Shown here: piece by piece, positions 63,564 to 64,000 of the stretch
Layout of the letters: every line of letters begins with the position of its first letter
Position numbering within the stretch: position 1 is the stretch's first letter
Source of the DNA: Velthaea sp965214335
GTDB taxonomy: Bacteria > Vulcanimicrobiota > Vulcanimicrobiia > Vulcanimicrobiales > Vulcanimicrobiaceae
Assembly: GCA_965214335.1 (NCBI GenBank)
Contig: CBDCBO010000014.1
Location: forward strand, 804,102 to 868,101
Length of the DNA: 64,000 nucleotides
Direction: 5' to 3'
The notes under the pieces: model-generated
What the model was told of the DNA's origin: nothing
The model's database searches: none
What the model saw: only the letters and a program-made list of their open reading frames with translations
Made by a program: the position numbers and the translations under genes

Positions 63564-63850
63564 TTAGCGGACGTTTTTGAGCAATGTCGTGACGAGACCC
63601 GGCACGTTCGCGACCACGAAAAACAAATAGAAGCCGAGCACGAGCGCGATGATCGGAAACGCTTCCAAGATGCCGACGCCCAAGAAGAAGAAGGTGAAGA
63701 TGTTGCCGCGTGCTTCGGGTTGACGGGCGATGGCCTCAACCGCCTTCGAAGCGACGATACCGTCGCCGATAGCGGATCCGACCGCGACGCCGAGACGATC
63801 AACGCGAAGCCGATGATGAGGACGGCAACGATCAGGCTCTCAGAACTCAC
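63564..63850 (-). CDS. atpE: ATP synthase c subunit, frameshifted in TM1
   Basis: The proteolipid starts at GTG 63850 (SSESLIVAVLIIGFALIV). A one-base deletion near 63785-63800 switches frame, after which LGVAVGSAIGDGIVASKAVE, AIARQPEARGNIFTFFF and GVGILEAFPIIALVLGFYLF follow to the stop at 63564. This gives about 96 residues with the RQP loop and the ion-binding Glu in ILEAFP. The extra C-terminal tail (NVPGLVTTLLKNVR) is longer than usual. The frameshift is probably technical. Confidence 0.88.
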
Positions 63851-63912
63851 GGAATGACCTTTCTAGAAATTCAAGCCGGCGACGCCGACAGGTGGTTCTA
63901 CAGTAACGGACA

Positions 63913-64000
63913 TCAGTGCCCTTCCTCGGTCGTTGCCAACGATAGGTACACGATGGTAAGCAGCGTGAAGACGAACGCTTGGATCGTCCCGATAAAAAAA
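63913..64000 (-). CDS. atpB: ATP synthase a subunit, C-terminal end only
   Basis: The last 28 codons visible on the minus strand read FFIGTIQAFVFTLLTIVYLS and end in ATTEEGH before the stop at 63913. This matches the last TM helix of F0 subunit a (GTIQAFVFTLLTxxYL). The rest lies outside the window to the right, upstream of atpE. Confidence 0.85.
   Translation of the reverse strand, partial: FFIGTIQAFVFTLLTIVYLSLATTEEGH

Noticed and set aside
1..64000. CRISPR arrays, tRNA or rRNA genes, intact insertion sequences
   Set aside because: I saw no regularly spaced direct repeats, no cloverleaf with CCA-type ends and conserved loops, and no transposase gene; only the TetR leader resembles a transposase fragment.

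Overview
The window is GC-rich, densely coded DNA from a diderm bacterium. The evidence for an outer membrane is an LptA/OstA-like periplasmic protein, a large TonB-dependent receptor and two lipobox lipoproteins with Pro/Ser/Thr-rich stalks. The mix of SigB-type stress control, Ku/LigD end joining, a PPi-type phosphofructokinase, many Rieske and beta-propeller proteins and these stalked lipoproteins resembles Candidatus Eremiobacterota (WPS-2). That assignment is inference; no rRNA or other decisive marker is present.

Left edge (1-3.4 kb): a long inverted repeat of about 1.27 kb per arm around a 340-nt centre carries a DHA2-type efflux transporter and a divergent TetR regulator. It may be an assembly fold-back or a real inverted duplication. 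3.4-11.6 kb: two lipoproteins, a PPi-type phosphofructokinase behind a fosmidomycin-resistance-like transporter, and a split NHEJ locus (Ku, LigD polymerase, LigD phosphoesterase-ligase). 11.6-22.4 kb: a hybrid histidine kinase, two membrane proteins of glycosyltransferase type, serA followed by a phosphoserine-phosphatase-like gene, and alaS. 22.4-31.6 kb: a VOC protein, a Rieske oxygenase coupled to a sarcosine-oxidase-like flavoenzyme, an ArsR/SRPBCC pair, a 1.3-kb tract of decayed genes, a second Rieske oxygenase and a large Asp-box propeller. 31.6-43 kb: a GGDEF-EAL protein, a TonB-dependent receptor divergent from a large catalase, a DUF2283 gene and a relic tract that includes part of a plasmid RepA-type initiator.

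43-51.3 kb is one leftward block: murA, mreB, lptA-like, rarA, cysteine desulfurase, DUF948, YtxH, rsbV, rsbW and sigB. 51.3-56 kb runs rightward: an MFS transporter with a gluconokinase, then a PQQ-type propeller. 56.2-64 kb: a DUF2382 stress protein and the F-type ATP synthase operon (atpB-E-F'-F-H-A-G-D-C, leftward, entering at the right edge).

Two points stand out. First, the stress operon containing sigB and the DUF2382 gene share a promoter-like motif, GTGTAG-N14-GGGYAT, at nearly the same distance from their start codons. This suggests a SigB regulon with autoregulation. Second, a perfect 35-bp inverted repeat enclosing two further hairpins lies between atpG and atpD, and one arm supplies the atpG stop codon. 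Single-base frameshifts in atpA, atpE, one MFS copy and probably the mreB start look more like base-calling indels than real gene loss, so pseudogene calls here need read-level checking.
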